Shown here: positions 1 through 9,943 of the stretch, one piece after another
How positions within the stretch are numbered: the stretch's first letter is position 1
Layout: each line of letters opens with the position of its first letter
Translations under genes and position numbers: made by a program
Notes under the pieces: model-generated
What the model was told of the DNA's origin: nothing
The model's database searches: none
What the model saw: only the letters and a program-made list of their open reading frames with translations
NCBI GenBank assembly: GCA_937770485.1
Contig: CALJHX010000002.1
Span: 115,136 to 179,135 of the forward strand
Source: an uncultured Verrucomicrobiae bacterium
GTDB taxonomy: Bacteria; Verrucomicrobiota; Verrucomicrobiia; Limisphaerales; UBA1096
Direction: 5' to 3'
DNA: 64,000 nt

Positions 1-1
1 C

Positions 2-781
2 GCGCCCAAGGGCGTGAAGTTTGATGGCGTCAACATTCGACCGCTCATCGAGGGCTATGCGAAGACTTGGCCCGACCGCATTCTCGTCACCGATTCGCAG
101 CGCGTGCGCGATCCCATCAAGTGGCGCAAGAGCGCGGTGATGACCGATCAATGGCGCTTCATCAACGGCAAGGAATTATACGACATCAAAACTGACGCCG
201 CCCAAAAGAACAACGTCGCCAGCGCCAACCCCGGTGTGGTGAAACGCCTCACGAAATTTTACGGCGATTGGTGGGCGGAAATTGCCCCCACTTTTGGCCA
301 GCCCACCGCAATTTATCTGGGTGCGAAAGCCCCGCTCGCCAATCCTGTTACGCTCACTTGCCACGATTGGATTGCCAACAGCCTCACCCCGTGGAACCAA
401 CGCCACATCCGCAACGCCGAAAAAAAACCAAGCTACACCGGCTTCTGGGCCGTGGACGTAAAAACCGCCGGCGAATACACCGTGGAACTCCGCCGTTGGC
501 CCAAAGAAGTGAATCACCCCATCACTGCTGGCCTCCCCGCCGGCGCGAATGTCCCCGGCGTAAAACCAATGCGCGCCACCCCCGGCAAAACTTTTGCTGC
601 TGTGAAAGCCCATCTAAAACTCGGCGGCCAGAAACTCACCCTCCCCATTAAACCCAACGCCAAAAGCATCACCTTCCGCCTAAAACTAAAGCCCGGCCGA
701 GACGAGCTTTGGGCCAAATTCACCGATGCCAAAGGCACGCCAATGGGCGCGTTTTATGCCTATGTGATGAAGTTGAAATGA
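2..781 (+). CDS. Arylsulfatase, C-terminal part (5' end outside window)
   Basis: The reading frame is open from base 2, so the gene begins before the window; the GTG at 14 is internal. What remains resembles the C-terminal part of family S1 arylsulfatases: a segment on regional layout of substrate-binding residues (VMTDQWRFINGKELYDI, the usual 'R-x-x-x-W-K/R-L-I-x-G-x-x-E-L-Y-D' block near the end of the sulfatase domain), followed by about 150 residues of a beta-rich extension ending YAYVMKLK. The catalytic Cys/Ser motif would lie upstream and cannot be checked. The family hydrolyses sulfate esters, usually of glycans, in the periplasm. The next gene starts 83 bases downstream on the same strand and a second sulfatase follows, so this looks like part of a sulfatase cluster. 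Confidence 0.8.
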   Translation, partial: APKGVKFDGVNIRPLIEGYAKTWPDRILVTDSQRVRDPIKWRKSAVMTDQWRFINGKELYDIKTDAAQKNNVASANPGVVKRLTKFYGDWWAEIAPTFGQPTAIYLGAKAPLANPVTLTCHDWIANSLTPWNQRHIRNAEKKPSYTGFWAVDVKTAGEYTVELRRWPKEVNHPITAGLPAGANVPGVKPMRATPGKTFAAVKAHLKLGGQKLTLPIKPNAKSITFRLKLKPGRDELWAKFTDAKGTPMGAFYAYVMKLK

Positions 782-863
782 GTAGTGAGTGGGGGGCTTC
801 CATTACTCCCTTCATCCAACTCTTGCGTCTCGCCGGCGTAAACTTCCGGCCACAAAATACGTT

Positions 864-1937
864 ATGAAAAACCCCGTTTCCCGCCGTCGTTTTCTTGCCA
901 CCTCAACGGTTGCCGCTGTGGCTGCGCCGCAGTTGTTGTTGGCCAATAAAAATCCCAAGCCTCTCGTCATTGGCGAGGGCGAGTATCGATATGAGGTGCA
1001 GCACGATTGGGCGCGGTTGCCGGAGAAGTATAGTTGGCAGACGACTCATAACGTGGCCGTCGATGCCGAGGGGCGCGTGTACGTCATTCACGAGGGGCGC
1101 GCGAGTTTGAAAGAGCATCCGTCCATTTTTGTTTTTGATCCGCACGGCAAATTCATTCGCGCTTTTGGCGAACAATTTCAGGGCGGCGGACACGGCATCG
1201 AGGTGCGCACGGAGGGCAAGGAGCAGTTTCTTTACGTGTGCGCCTATCAGCAGGTGAAGTCTTTTGCCAAGCTTACTCTCAAAGGCGAGACGGTTTGGGA
1301 AAAGTACGCGCCGATGGACAGCGGTGTATACCGCAAGGACGAGGACAAAATACGCGTGAAACGCTGGGGCCGTGATGCTTTTATGCCAACGAACTTCGCG
1401 TTCCTTGATGACGGTGGTTTTCTGCTTACAGACGGCTACGGCTCTTGGTACGTGCATCGTTATGACAATGAAGGGAACTGGGTTTCCAAGTTCGGCGGCC
1501 CCGGCGAGGGGGAAGGGAAGTTCAACTTGCCACACGGTATCTGGATTGACCGCCGTCCCGGTCGCAAGGAGCGCATAGTCGTCTGCGATCGAGCGCATCA
1601 CACGCTGCAGTATTTCAATATGGATGGCAAATACCTCGAGACACTCAGTGGTTACGGTCTGCCGGCTAATTGCGACACCTACAAAAACCTCCTGCTTATT
1701 CCCGAGCTTCACGCGCGCGTGACTTTGCTCAACGAAAGGAACGAAGTCGTCGTCCGACTTGGCGGAGACGTCGAGCGCGTCACCAAGACAGTGAAAGGCG
1801 TGCGCAACGATCCCAGGAAATGGATTGACGGCAGGTTCGTCCACCCGCACGACGCCTGTTTCGACCACGACGGCAACATTCTCGTAGCCGAATGGGTGGC
1901 GACCGGGCGTGTGACACGCCTCCGTCGGTTAAGTTAG
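864..1937 (+). CDS. Exported NHL/6-bladed beta-propeller protein
   Basis: The start at 864 is preferred over an in-frame upstream start at 789 because it puts a Tat-like signal at the N-terminus (MKNPVSRRRFLATSTVAAVAA, with RRRFL). The mature part is about 330 residues with repeated strand blocks such as VAVDAEGRVYVIHEG, IFVFDPHGKFIRAFG, YDNEGNWVSKFGGPGEGEGKF and LPHGIWID, characteristic of NHL or 6-bladed propellers. In this family such proteins bind ligands or act as lyase/hydrolase scaffolds; no catalytic residues can be assigned from sequence alone. It lies between two sulfatase genes on the same strand, which suggests a role in the same periplasmic glycan-processing set. The function is unknown beyond fold. 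Confidence 0.8.
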   Translation: MKNPVSRRRFLATSTVAAVAAPQLLLANKNPKPLVIGEGEYRYEVQHDWARLPEKYSWQTTHNVAVDAEGRVYVIHEGRASLKEHPSIFVFDPHGKFIRAFGEQFQGGGHGIEVRTEGKEQFLYVCAYQQVKSFAKLTLKGETVWEKYAPMDSGVYRKDEDKIRVKRWGRDAFMPTNFAFLDDGGFLLTDGYGSWYVHRYDNEGNWVSKFGGPGEGEGKFNLPHGIWIDRRPGRKERIVVCDRAHHTLQYFNMDGKYLETLSGYGLPANCDTYKNLLLIPELHARVTLLNERNEVVVRLGGDVERVTKTVKGVRNDPRKWIDGRFVHPHDACFDHDGNILVAEWVATGRVTRLRRLS

Positions 1938-2011
1938 TAATGAAAAACTATTTTTACTTTGGCTTTCACTGCGTTGTTTAGCGGATCTCACCTCAAAGTC
2001 ACTCAAGTGCC

Positions 2012-3433
2012 ATGAAACCATTCATAACAATTCTTTTTGGTAGCTTTCTTCCCCTGTTTGCGCAGGCCGCGCAGCCGAATATCGTACTCGTCTTCATAGA
2101 CGACATGGGGTGGGGGGATTTTTCTTGTTTCGGAAATGAAGCAGCGAAGACGCCGCACATTGATCGCTTGGCCAAGGAGGGCGTGCGGTTCGAGCAGTTT
2201 TATGTGAACTCGCCTATCTGCTCGCCGTCACGCACGGCGATTTCAACGGGGCAATATCCACAGCGCTGGGGCATCACCTCGTTTCTTGCGCATCGCGACA
2301 TGAACACCCGGCGCGGCATGGCGCAGTGGCTCGATCCCAAGGCGCCGATGCTTGCGCGGTCGCTGAAGCGGGCCGGTTACGCCACGGGCCATTTCGGGAA
2401 ATGGCACATGGGCGGCCAGCGTGATGTGGCCGAGGCGCCGGCGATCACCGAGTACGGATTTGATGCCTCGCTCACCAACTTCGAGGGCATGGGACCGAAA
2501 CTGCTTCCGCTCACGCTCAAGCCGGGATGGGCGGAGCCGCGCCGCATCTGGGCCGATGCCGAGCGGCTTGGTCAGGGTACGCGCTGGATGTTGCGATCGA
2601 AGATCACAGCCGGCTTTGTGGACGAAGCGATTCCATTTATTCAAAAAGCTGTGAAGGTGAAGAAGCCGTTTTACATCAATCTCTGGCCGGATGACGTGCA
2701 CAGCCCGTTTTGGCCGCCGGTGGACAAATGGGCCGATGGCAAGCGCGGTCTGTACCATTCCGTGCTTCAGGAGATGGATAGCCAACTCGGCAAACTCTTC
2801 GACCATATCAGGAGTGATTCCTCGCTTCGCGACAACACACTCGTGCTTGTCTGCTCCGACAACGGCCCCGAAATGGGCGCTGGTTCGGCCGGGCCATTCC
2901 GCGGCTTCAAGACACACCTCTATGAAGGGGGCGTGCGCTCCTCGCTCGTTGCTTGGGGCGGGCCGGTGGCGAAGAGGAATTACGTGAATCGCGTTTCGGT
3001 CTTTTCCGCCATTGATCTCGTGCCCACGCTGCTGAATCTAACAGGCACACCGCATCCCAAGGGCGTAACTTTCGATGGCGAATCGCTGCCGGGTACGCTG
3101 CTCGGTCAATCCACCGGCTCGCGCAAGGCCCCCATTTATTTTCGCCGCCCGCCTGATCGCGATTCATATTACGGTGACAAAGATTTGCCCGATCTGGCTG
3201 TACGCAAGGGCGACTGGAAATTCCTCTGCGAATACGACGGTACTGATCCACAACTCTACAATCTTAAAACCGACCGCGGCGAAACCAAAAACCTCGCCTC
3301 CGGGCATCCGAAACTTGTCGGCAAACTTACTAAACCACTCATCGCATGGCACAAATCCCTCCCACCCGACAACGGCCCGCAACTCACTGGCCAGTTCCGC
3401 CGCACGCCAACCAAAAAACCGAAGGGAAAATAA
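2012..3433 (+). CDS. Sulfatase (family S1, type I)
   Basis: A complete 473-residue sulfatase with an N-terminal signal peptide (about residues 1-19, ending AQA). Metal ligands are visible at Asp30-Asp31 (FIDDMGWGD). The formylglycine motif C-S-P-S-R starts at Cys70 (SPICSPSRTAISTGQYP), so it belongs to the Cys-type sulfatases that need an anaerobic or aerobic formylglycine-generating enzyme, none of which is encoded here. A second metal-site block (CSDNGPEMG) lies near residue 285 and the C-terminal substrate block (VRKGDWKFLCEYDGTDPQLYNL) near 400. It should hydrolyse a sulfate ester, probably on a glycan, in the periplasm; the substrate cannot be read from sequence. Its LAKEG at about 2165 carries a copy of the CTTGGCCAAG palindrome, but this residue string is normal for the family. 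Confidence 0.93.
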   Translation: MKPFITILFGSFLPLFAQAAQPNIVLVFIDDMGWGDFSCFGNEAAKTPHIDRLAKEGVRFEQFYVNSPICSPSRTAISTGQYPQRWGITSFLAHRDMNTRRGMAQWLDPKAPMLARSLKRAGYATGHFGKWHMGGQRDVAEAPAITEYGFDASLTNFEGMGPKLLPLTLKPGWAEPRRIWADAERLGQGTRWMLRSKITAGFVDEAIPFIQKAVKVKKPFYINLWPDDVHSPFWPPVDKWADGKRGLYHSVLQEMDSQLGKLFDHIRSDSSLRDNTLVLVCSDNGPEMGAGSAGPFRGFKTHLYEGGVRSSLVAWGGPVAKRNYVNRVSVFSAIDLVPTLLNLTGTPHPKGVTFDGESLPGTLLGQSTGSRKAPIYFRRPPDRDSYYGDKDLPDLAVRKGDWKFLCEYDGTDPQLYNLKTDRGETKNLASGHPKLVGKLTKPLIAWHKSLPPDNGPQLTGQFRRTPTKKPKGK

Positions 3434-3475
3434 ACCTGACGCGGACGTGTGAATGGGGCAGGCTGCGGCTTCGTC

Positions 3476-4246
3476 ATGAATAGACAAATGATTACTTCCC
3501 GTTTAACTCGCGCTTTAACTTTGGTGGCCGTGGTTGGCTTGGTGTCTGCACAAGCGGAGGAAAAGCAAAAACCAGTGAGGGCATTGCTGATCACCGGCGG
3601 TTGCTGTCACAACTATAAGTTCCAAAGCAAGGCGTTGATAGAGGGTGTGGCTAAGGAGGCCAAGGTTGAGTGGAAGGTGGTCAACGAAGGCGGCACTGGA
3701 ACCAAGGCCAAGATTGATCTTTATAGCGATGCCGACTGGGCCAAGGGCTACGACGTGGTGGTGCATAACGAGTGCTTTGCCAACACGGTTGATGAGGGTT
3801 ACATCCGTAGTATCACCCACGCCCATAAGGAAGGCGTGCCGGCGGTGGTGATTCACTGCGCGATGCACACCTATCGCGCGTCCGAAACCGACGACTGGCG
3901 CCAGTTTATTGGTGTGACCAGTCGCCGTCATGAGCATCAAAGTCGTTATCCGGTTAAGAAGGTTGCTTTGAAGCACCCGATCCTGAAGGGCATGCCGGAG
4001 GATTGGGTGACACCGAAGGATGAGTTGTACGTGATTGAAAAGATGTGGCCGAAAGCCAGGGCCCTGGCCACTTCTAAGAGCGAGCGTGATGGTAAGGAAT
4101 ACGCGGTGGCTTGGACGAATCAGTATGGCAAAGCTCGTGTCTTCGGCACCACCTACGGCCATTCCGATGCCACCTTCAGCGATCCGGTATTTCTCAAGCT
4201 GGTCGCTCGTGGCCTGCTCTGGGCATCAGGTGAGTTGGAGGACTAG
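3476..4246 (+). CDS. ThuA domain protein, exported
   Basis: The ATG at 3476 gives a clean signal peptide ([21 protein letters not shown], cleavage near AQA); a GTG at 3449 is an alternative. The mature protein has the ThuA (trehalose-utilisation-like, glutamine-amidotransferase-fold) pattern: [17 protein letters not shown] at the start of strand 1, [26 protein letters not shown], and [17 protein letters not shown] near the C-terminus. ThuA proteins are common beside Gfo/Idh/MocA oxidoreductases and DUF1080 proteins in PVC bacteria and are thought to act in sugar metabolism, but the reaction is not firmly known. It overlaps the end of the convergent enolase-superfamily gene by 4 bases, so the two share a junction with no room for a terminator. 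Confidence 0.85.
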   Translation: MNRQMITSRLTRALTLVAVVGLVSAQAEEKQKPVRALLITGGCCHNYKFQSKALIEGVAKEAKVEWKVVNEGGTGTKAKIDLYSDADWAKGYDVVVHNECFANTVDEGYIRSITHAHKEGVPAVVIHCAMHTYRASETDDWRQFIGVTSRRHEHQSRYPVKKVALKHPILKGMPEDWVTPKDELYVIEKMWPKARALATSKSERDGKEYAVAWTNQYGKARVFGTTYGHSDATFSDPVFLKLVARGLLWASGELED

Positions 4247-5346
4247 TTGACTTCAAACACCGCTTGGCCAAGCACGTCCATTTTGGGAGTGATGCCGAGA
4301 CCGGGGGCGGTGGAGGCTGCCAGTCGGCCGTTGTTTCTTTGGGGAGCATCATTGGCGATCGAGATGGTGACGTAGCTGTTGAAGTCGGTGGACGAGAAAA
4401 GCAGCTCGGTCGGGGTGCTGTGGGCCAAGTGCGAAATCGCCGCTGTGATGATGTCACCGCCCCAACTGTCCTCGATGGTCATCGCGATGCCGAGCGACAC
4501 ACAGAGGTCGCGCGCTTGGCGAGCCTTGGTCAGTCCGCCGAATTTGCTAATCTTGATGTTCACGACGTCCATCGCCTGCAGGCTGTTGGCCCGGAGCAGG
4601 ATCGGCAGTCCGTCGATGCTCTCGTCGAGGACGAACGGGTGGTCGGTCATCTTCCGGATCGAGTAACATTCCTCAAATGTCTCACACGGTTGCTCGATGT
4701 AAACGTCGATGTCCTTCACGGCGCGAACGACTCGCGCGGCCTGGTGCATGAGCCAGCCGGTGTTGGCGTCGGCGATGAGTACGTCGCCTCGTTGCAGTTC
4801 CGCCGAGACGGCCCGGATGCGTTCGATATCAGTTTCCGGATCGCCGCCGACCTTGAGCTGAAATTTGCGATAGCCCTCGGCGCGGTAACCGGCGACTTTG
4901 CCGGCCATCGCCTCGGGGGCTTCCTGTGAGATGGCGCGGTACAGCAGGAAGTCGTCGCCGTAGCGGCCACCGAGCAGGTTGGAAACCGGTTGCCCGGTTG
5001 CTTGTCCAAGGATATCCCAGCAGGCCATGTCGATGGCCGACTTGACGTAGGGATGGCCCTTGAGCGTGGCGTCCATGTGTCGGTTGAGCTTGACCAATTG
5101 CGTTGGGTCCTGGCTTAGCAGCGCTGGCGCAAGCACTTGGATGCCGGCGCGAGCGCCCTCGGCGTAGGCTGGCAGATAAACCGGGCCAAGCGGGCAGACT
5201 TCACCGTGGCCGATTATGCCCTCGTCGGTCTCGATCCGCACGACTGTGCTGTCAAAAACCTTTACCGACTTGTTGCCAGACCAGTTGTAGCTGCCCTCGT
5301 GCAGCGGTAAGTCAACCTGAAATACACTGATTTTGCTGATCTCCAT
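4243..5346 (-). CDS. Mandelate racemase/muconate lactonizing enzyme family protein
   Basis: A 367-residue enolase-superfamily protein read from the ATG at 5346 ([20 protein letters not shown]); an in-frame start at 5424 would only add a tail containing the palindrome at 5398. The capping domain is followed by a TIM barrel with the expected residues: FQLKVGGD (acid/base Lys region), LIADANTGW (metal ligand Asp), VYIEQPC (metal ligand Glu), VLDES (third ligand), and [18 protein letters not shown] (second-side Lys). The N-terminal pattern resembles cis-3-hydroxyproline dehydratase / hydroxyproline epimerase-like members, but substrate assignment in this superfamily is unreliable. The C-terminus [12 protein letters not shown] contains the 12-mer palindrome at 4262. 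Cytoplasmic: no signal peptide. Confidence 0.85.
   Translation of the reverse strand: MEISKISVFQVDLPLHEGSYNWSGNKSVKVFDSTVVRIETDEGIIGHGEVCPLGPVYLPAYAEGARAGIQVLAPALLSQDPTQLVKLNRHMDATLKGHPYVKSAIDMACWDILGQATGQPVSNLLGGRYGDDFLLYRAISQEAPEAMAGKVAGYRAEGYRKFQLKVGGDPETDIERIRAVSAELQRGDVLIADANTGWLMHQAARVVRAVKDIDVYIEQPCETFEECYSIRKMTDHPFVLDESIDGLPILLRANSLQAMDVVNIKISKFGGLTKARQARDLCVSLGIAMTIEDSWGGDIITAAISHLAHSTPTELLFSSTDFNSYVTISIANDAPQRNNGRLAASTAPGLGITPKMDVLGQAVFEVN
4262..4273. repeat. Iterated palindrome, 12-mer core
   Basis: GCTTGGCCAAGC inside the C-terminal codons of the MR/MLE gene (LGQ on the minus strand). Confidence 0.85.
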
Positions 5347-5397
5347 GAGCGCTTGGGGAGGATCGACGCTTGCGGGGCTGAAATCAACCCGCGAATG

Positions 5398-5411
5398 CGC
5401 TTGGCCAAGCG
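5398..5411. repeat. Iterated palindrome, perfect 14-mer
   Basis: CGCTTGGCCAAGCG in the divergent region between the MR/MLE and SLC13 genes. A non-coding copy. Confidence 0.9.
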
Positions 5412-5479
5412 GTGACAAAAACATTGCCCGGACGGGCGCTTTGCACTAGCGAAGCGGGCGTCCGGAGAGGAACTGGGGC

Positions 5480-7353
5480 ATGGATCCTGAAATTGGCATC
5501 GTACTTGGGCTGCTGGTGGTTGCCGTGGGGCTGTTTGCCACGCGGGCGTTGCCGGTGGATTTGGTCACGATTTTTCTCCTGCTGGCGCTGGTGCTTACCG
5601 GTATTCTCGAGCCTACAGAGGCGTTCGCCGGTTTCAGCTCGCAGATCATCATCATCCTTGGCTCGATCTTTGTGATCAACGGCGCGCTGCTGGAGGGGCG
5701 CGTGCTCGATCTTGTCTCCGCCTGGCTGCTTCGGGTCGCGGGGGGGAGCGTCAACAAACTTCAACTGACGACCATGTCGGTGGTGGGCGGCTTGTCGGGC
5801 TTCATGAACAACACGGCGGTCACGTCGCTCTTCATCGGCCCGACGATGTCCATCGCGCGCAAGCTCAAGACCAGCCCGTCGAAGCTGCTGATGCCGGTTT
5901 GTTTTGCGTCGATCCTCGGCGGCACCTGCACGCTCATTGGCACCTCAACCAATGTCGCCGTCAGCGGCGAGATTGCCAAGCAGTACCAGACCGACTTGGC
6001 CAAGTGGGTGGCCAACGGCGGCACCGACTTGAACGGCGACGGTACAATCGATTCTGCCGATTACCTGCAGTACGCCGAGGCGAATAACCTCAAAATTTAC
6101 AAGCCGCTTGGCCTTTTTGAGATCACGCCGGTTGGCTTGCTAATCATGGGTGTGGGCATTGCCTACCTGATGTTTTTCGGGCGCCGGTTGCTTCCCGATT
6201 ACCCCGACGAGAGCCTTGCGGAAGGTTTCAACATACGCGAGTACCACTCCGAGATCGTGGTGATGCCGGGCTCGAGGCTGATCGGCCAGCGCGTGTTCGA
6301 GTCGTCGCTGGCGGAGATGGAGTTTCGCATCGTGAAGGTTCTGCGCAAGAAACGCAGCTTTGTCCCAAACACCCGGTCTGTCATCGAAGAGGGTGACGTG
6401 CTGCTGGTCTCCGGCAGCATGGAGGACTTGATGGCGGTGAAGGACGCCAGCGGCATCGAGATTCACGCCGAGACCAAGCTGGAGGACGAGGCGCTGCAAA
6501 CTGACGATGTGAAAATCGCCGAGTTGCTGATCACGCCCAAGTCCACGCTCATCCGCCGCACGCTCAAGGAGGCCAACTTCCGGCAGCGGTTCGGCTTGGC
6601 GGTGCTGGCGATTTACCGTCATGGCCAGTCGCTTGGCCGCAAACTCGGCGTCATCCGGTTGCGTGCCGGGGATCTGTTGCTCGTGCAGGGTTCTGAGGAG
6701 CGTCTGCTGTCTCTCGAGCATGGCACCAACCTTCTACGACTCGATGCCACCGAGGCGCCCAGCGCGGATCGCCGGCAAAAAGGGTTCCGGGCGCTGGCTT
6801 TTTTGGCGTGGCCGTGATCGCCGGTGGCCTAGGCCTGGCTCCGCTGCCGATCTGTTTCCTGAGCGCCGCCGCGCTCACGGTGGCGACCCGTTGCATCACG
6901 ATGCAGAAAGTTTACGAAGTGATCGACTGGCGCGTGCTCATTGTCATCGGCGGCATGACGGCGTTCGGCGCGGCGATGCGCGAATCCGGCACGGCCGAAT
7001 GGCTCGCCGGCGGCATCCAAAGCATCTCGGAAAACCCCCGCACAGTGCTTGCCGGGTTCATCCTGCTGACGATGTTGCTGACGCAGACGATGTCCAACGC
7101 CGCCGCCGCGCTGGTGGTGCTGCCGGTGGCGATGCAGACGGCCGGCACGCTCGGTGTCAGCGGACAGACGTTCGCCATCGCGGTGATGCTCGGGGCGTCG
7201 TCGTCGTTTATCGCGCCGTTCGAGCCGGCTTGCATCCTCGTGTCCGGCCCCGGCAAATACCGCTTCACCGACTACCTCAAGGCCGGGCTTGGCCTGACGC
7301 TGATCATGGGCTTTTTGGTCTGGCTGATGGTCCCCCTGGTGTGGGGTTTGTGA
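5480..7353 (+). CDS. SLC13-family anion permease with two TrkA-C domains (one frameshift)
   Basis: Two abutting frames together encode one transporter of about 624 residues. The first frame (5480-6817) has N-terminal membrane segments, the family motif region (SGFMNNTAVTSLFIGP, GGTCTLIGTSTNVAVSG) and two TrkA-C/RCK-like domains (roughly residues 250-430); it then hits TGA in FLAWP. The second frame (from about 6805 to 7353) continues with VAVIAGGLGLAPLPI and the C-terminal membrane half (TQTMSNAAAALVVLPVAM). Adding one T to the run of six T at 6799-6804 joins them as AFFGVAVIAGG. The family moves sulfate, di-carboxylates or similar anions with sodium. An EF-hand-like loop, DLNGDGTIDSAD (about residue 181), is inserted between membrane segments. 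The broken frame is either a homopolymer error or a real mutation. Confidence 0.85.
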
Positions 7354-7365
7354 GGCGGCTCAACC

Positions 7366-7976
7366 TTACCTGAGGTATTCGGCCAGCTTGGCCAGGGCGC
7401 GGGCGCGGTGGCTGATGGCGTTTTTCACCTCGCGGCCAAGCTCGGCGAAGCTGAGTTCGTGGCCGTCCGGAACGAACAGCGGATCGTAGCCGAAGCCGCC
7501 TTGGCCGAGCCTGCGCTTGGGCAATTCTACCACGGCAAATGCCCTCGAACGTCCTGACTTCCGCCGCTTGGCCAAGCGCGACCAGCGCCAGCACACAGTG
7601 AAATTGCGCACCTCGGTTCCCGTCGGGGACGTCGGCCAACTCGCGCAGCAACTTGGCGTTGTTCGCGTCGTCGGGTGCGTTGCTCGTCGCCGCCGGCGTA
7701 TCGCGCGGAGTGGACGCCCGGCTTGCCGTCGAGCGCATCGACCTCCAGGCCGGAGTCGTCCGCCAACACGAAGTCGGGCCGCGCCTGGCCGCCAAGCCAA
7801 GCGGCGATCTCCGTGGCCTTTTTAACGGCGTTGGCGGCGAAAGTGTCGCCGTCCTCAACAACCTCCGGAGCGGCGGTGAACTTGGCTAAAGTTTGCACAG
7901 TAAAATCGTCGCCCAGAATCGCGGCGATTTCTTCGGCCTTGTGCGCGTTGCGGCTGGCGATGAGGAGGGTGGGCAT
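7366..7976 (-). CDS. rdgB: XTP/dITP diphosphatase (RdgB/HAM1), two frameshifts
   Basis: The gene is recognisable in three consecutive frames. Frame one from 7976 gives [50 protein letters not shown] and [12 protein letters not shown], all canonical. Near 7690-7700 the frame shifts to [32 protein letters not shown] and TFEGICRG; near 7500-7520 it shifts again to [32 protein letters not shown] and the stop at 7366. Every conserved block of the family is intact, which argues for sequencing indels or very recent damage. The enzyme removes non-canonical purine nucleotides from the pool. The stretch at 7565-7578 carries a perfect 14-mer palindrome read as A-L-G-Q-A. It sits 5 bases from the end of the ABC exporter gene on the same strand. 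Confidence 0.88.
7565..7578. repeat. Iterated palindrome, perfect 14-mer
   Basis: CGCTTGGCCAAGCG within rdgB, read as ALGQA in the functional frame. Confidence 0.9.
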
Positions 7977-7980
7977 GCCG

Positions 7981-9812
7981 TCAATTGGCGGGCTCGAGTT
8001 TTTCGAAGCTCTCCTCGATGAAGGTGGTGTTTTGGATGCGGGCCAGCCGCGCGTAGAGACCTTTTTGCCCGACGAGCTCGTCGTGCGTGCCGCGCTCGGT
8101 GATGCGGCCGTGTTTCAGCACGAGAATCTGGTCGGCCTTGCGGATGGTACTGAGCCTGTGCGCGATGACAAACGTCGTGCGACCGACCATCAGCCGCTCA
8201 AGCGCCTGCTGAATGAGTCGCTCGGTGGCGGTGTCGACACTGGCAGTGGCTTCGTCGAGGATGAGAATCGGCGAGGCCTTGAGTAGGGCGCGGGCAATAC
8301 TGATGCGCTGTTTTTCGCCGACGCTGAGTCGCACGCCACGTTCACCGACGCGGGTGCCGAAGCCCTCGGTGAGTTCGCTGATGAAATCGAAACAGTTGGC
8401 GGCTTGGGCGGCCTCGGCGATTTTTTCGTCGTCGGCGTCGAGGTTACCGTAGGCGATGTTCTCGCCGACGGTGCCATTGAAAAGGAACGGTTCCTGGCTG
8501 ACGACAGAGATGTTTTTGCGAAGTGAATCGAGCGAGGTGGCGTCAATGCCCTGCCCGTCGATGGTGATCGCGCCGCCGGTTGCCTCGTAAAACGCCGGTA
8601 GCAGGTTGACGAGTGTGGATTTACCGGCACCAGTGGGGCCGACCAATGCGGTCATCTGCCCCGGTTTGGCTATGAGCGAGATGTCGTGCAAGCGCCGGTT
8701 TGTCCTCAGTGTACTCAAAGTGAATTTCGCGAAACTCGACTTCGCCGCGCACCGGTTCAGGAAGTGGCTGGCTCGATTTGGCGTCCTTTGCGCTCCTCCG
8801 TGGCGTCGAGAATATCGAACACCCGTTCGCCGCCGGCCCGGGCGGCCTGGAGCATTTGGTTTAAGCCGTGCAGCTTACCGATCGGTTCGTAAAACAGTGC
8901 GAGATAAAAAAGGAAAGCGACCAGTTCGCCGACGGACATTGGGGTGTTTATCACCTGGTTGCCGCCAATCCAGAGCACCAGGCCGGTGCCGCTCGCCGCG
9001 ATAAAACTCATCGCCGGGTTGTAGAATGCCCAGGCGCGCATGATGGTGAGCGTGCCTTGGCGCATTGCCTCGGCACGGTCGGTGAAGCGGCCGTCCTCGT
9101 GCCGCTCGCGGCCGAACGCCTTGATCTCGCGGACGCCCTGCAGGTTGTCCATCAACAGTGCATTCATGGCGCTCGAGGCCTGCCGTTGCTTGCGGTAGCG
9201 AGAGTGCGCGGTGAGCGTGTAGCACATCGCACCGATGGCAAGCAGCGGGATTGGGATCATCGCCACGCCAGCAAGGAGCGGGTTGGTGGCAAACAAAATT
9301 GCCAACACGCCAAAGATGCTGACAATGGCGACGGTGCCCTGCTCGGTGCCGTCGATGAGCAGTCGTTCGACGGCGTTGACGTCCTCGATCACGCGTGTCA
9401 TCAGGTCGCCCGAAGCGCGCTTGTCATAGTAGCTCACCGGCAGCCGCTGCAGCCGGCCGTACACGTCGCGCCGCATGTCGTACACCACGTTTTGCTCGAA
9501 GTGATTGTTCACCTGGATGCGGACGCTGTTGAAAAAATCTCGAAGAAAAAACGCCCCCAGCAGCAGCAAAATCACCGGCGTCAACTTGTCCGTTTGACCG
9601 TTGCCGATGACGTCGTCGATGATGATTTGAGTGAGCCGGGGAAAGGCAAAGGCGCAGAGCAGCGACAGGACGGCGCAGCCGATCGTGGCCAGCGCCAGCC
9701 ACTTGTACGGCCAAAGATAGACGCTCACGCGCCGGATGATCTCCGTGGTGGAGCGTTTTTTTGCGGTGAACGTTGGGTCGTTCTCGGTGAGGTGTCTGTG
9801 CCCGTGGGACAT
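7981..9812 (-). CDS. ABC exporter, fused membrane and ATPase domains (MsbA-like), two frameshifts
   Basis: The N-terminal frame (9812 to 8757; ATG chosen after the upstream palindrome at 9821) has a six-helix exporter domain (YLWPYKWLALATIGCAVL, SGDLMTRVIEDVNAVERLL, ASSAMNALLMDNLQGVREI). It ends in TGA just after the linker (EERKGRQIE). A middle frame supplies PEPVRGEVEFREIHFEYTE, and the ATPase frame resumes at HDISLIAKPG. The ATPase has Walker A GPTGAGKST, Q-loop VVSQEPF, signature LSVGEKQR (not the usual LSGGQ), Walker B ILILDEAT and H-loop IAHRLS. Shifts lie near 8784-8790 and 8686-8700. Family members export lipids or drugs. Because all motifs survive, sequencing error is as likely as gene decay. 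Confidence 0.88.
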
Positions 9813-9820
9813 GAGTCGTG

Positions 9821-9834
9821 CGCTTGGCCAAGCC
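9821..9834. repeat. Iterated palindrome, 12-mer core
   Basis: CGCTTGGCCAAGCC just upstream of the ABC exporter start, in the gap before the 9944 oxidoreductase. Probably non-coding. Confidence 0.88.
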
Positions 9835-9943
9835 AAAAGCGGAAGGAGTTCATGCTGCCTGAAGCGGGAAGTTTCAAGTTTGAGTTTGTTGCCGGGCGCA
9901 CTTTTTTGTTTTCAGCGCCGGGGAAATCCCATCCAATCGCCGT

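Noticed and set aside
903..1868. Long minus-strand frame opposite the propeller gene (321 codons)
   Set aside because: It is the antisense of a gene with clear propeller motifs and a Tat signal; no family, no ribosome-binding site, and composition follows the codon pattern of the other strand.
2165..2176. CGCTTGGCCAAG in the sulfatase as part of the iterated palindrome
   Set aside because: It encodes DRLAKEG, which is standard for sulfatases, and the flanks are not symmetric; it is counted only among octamers.
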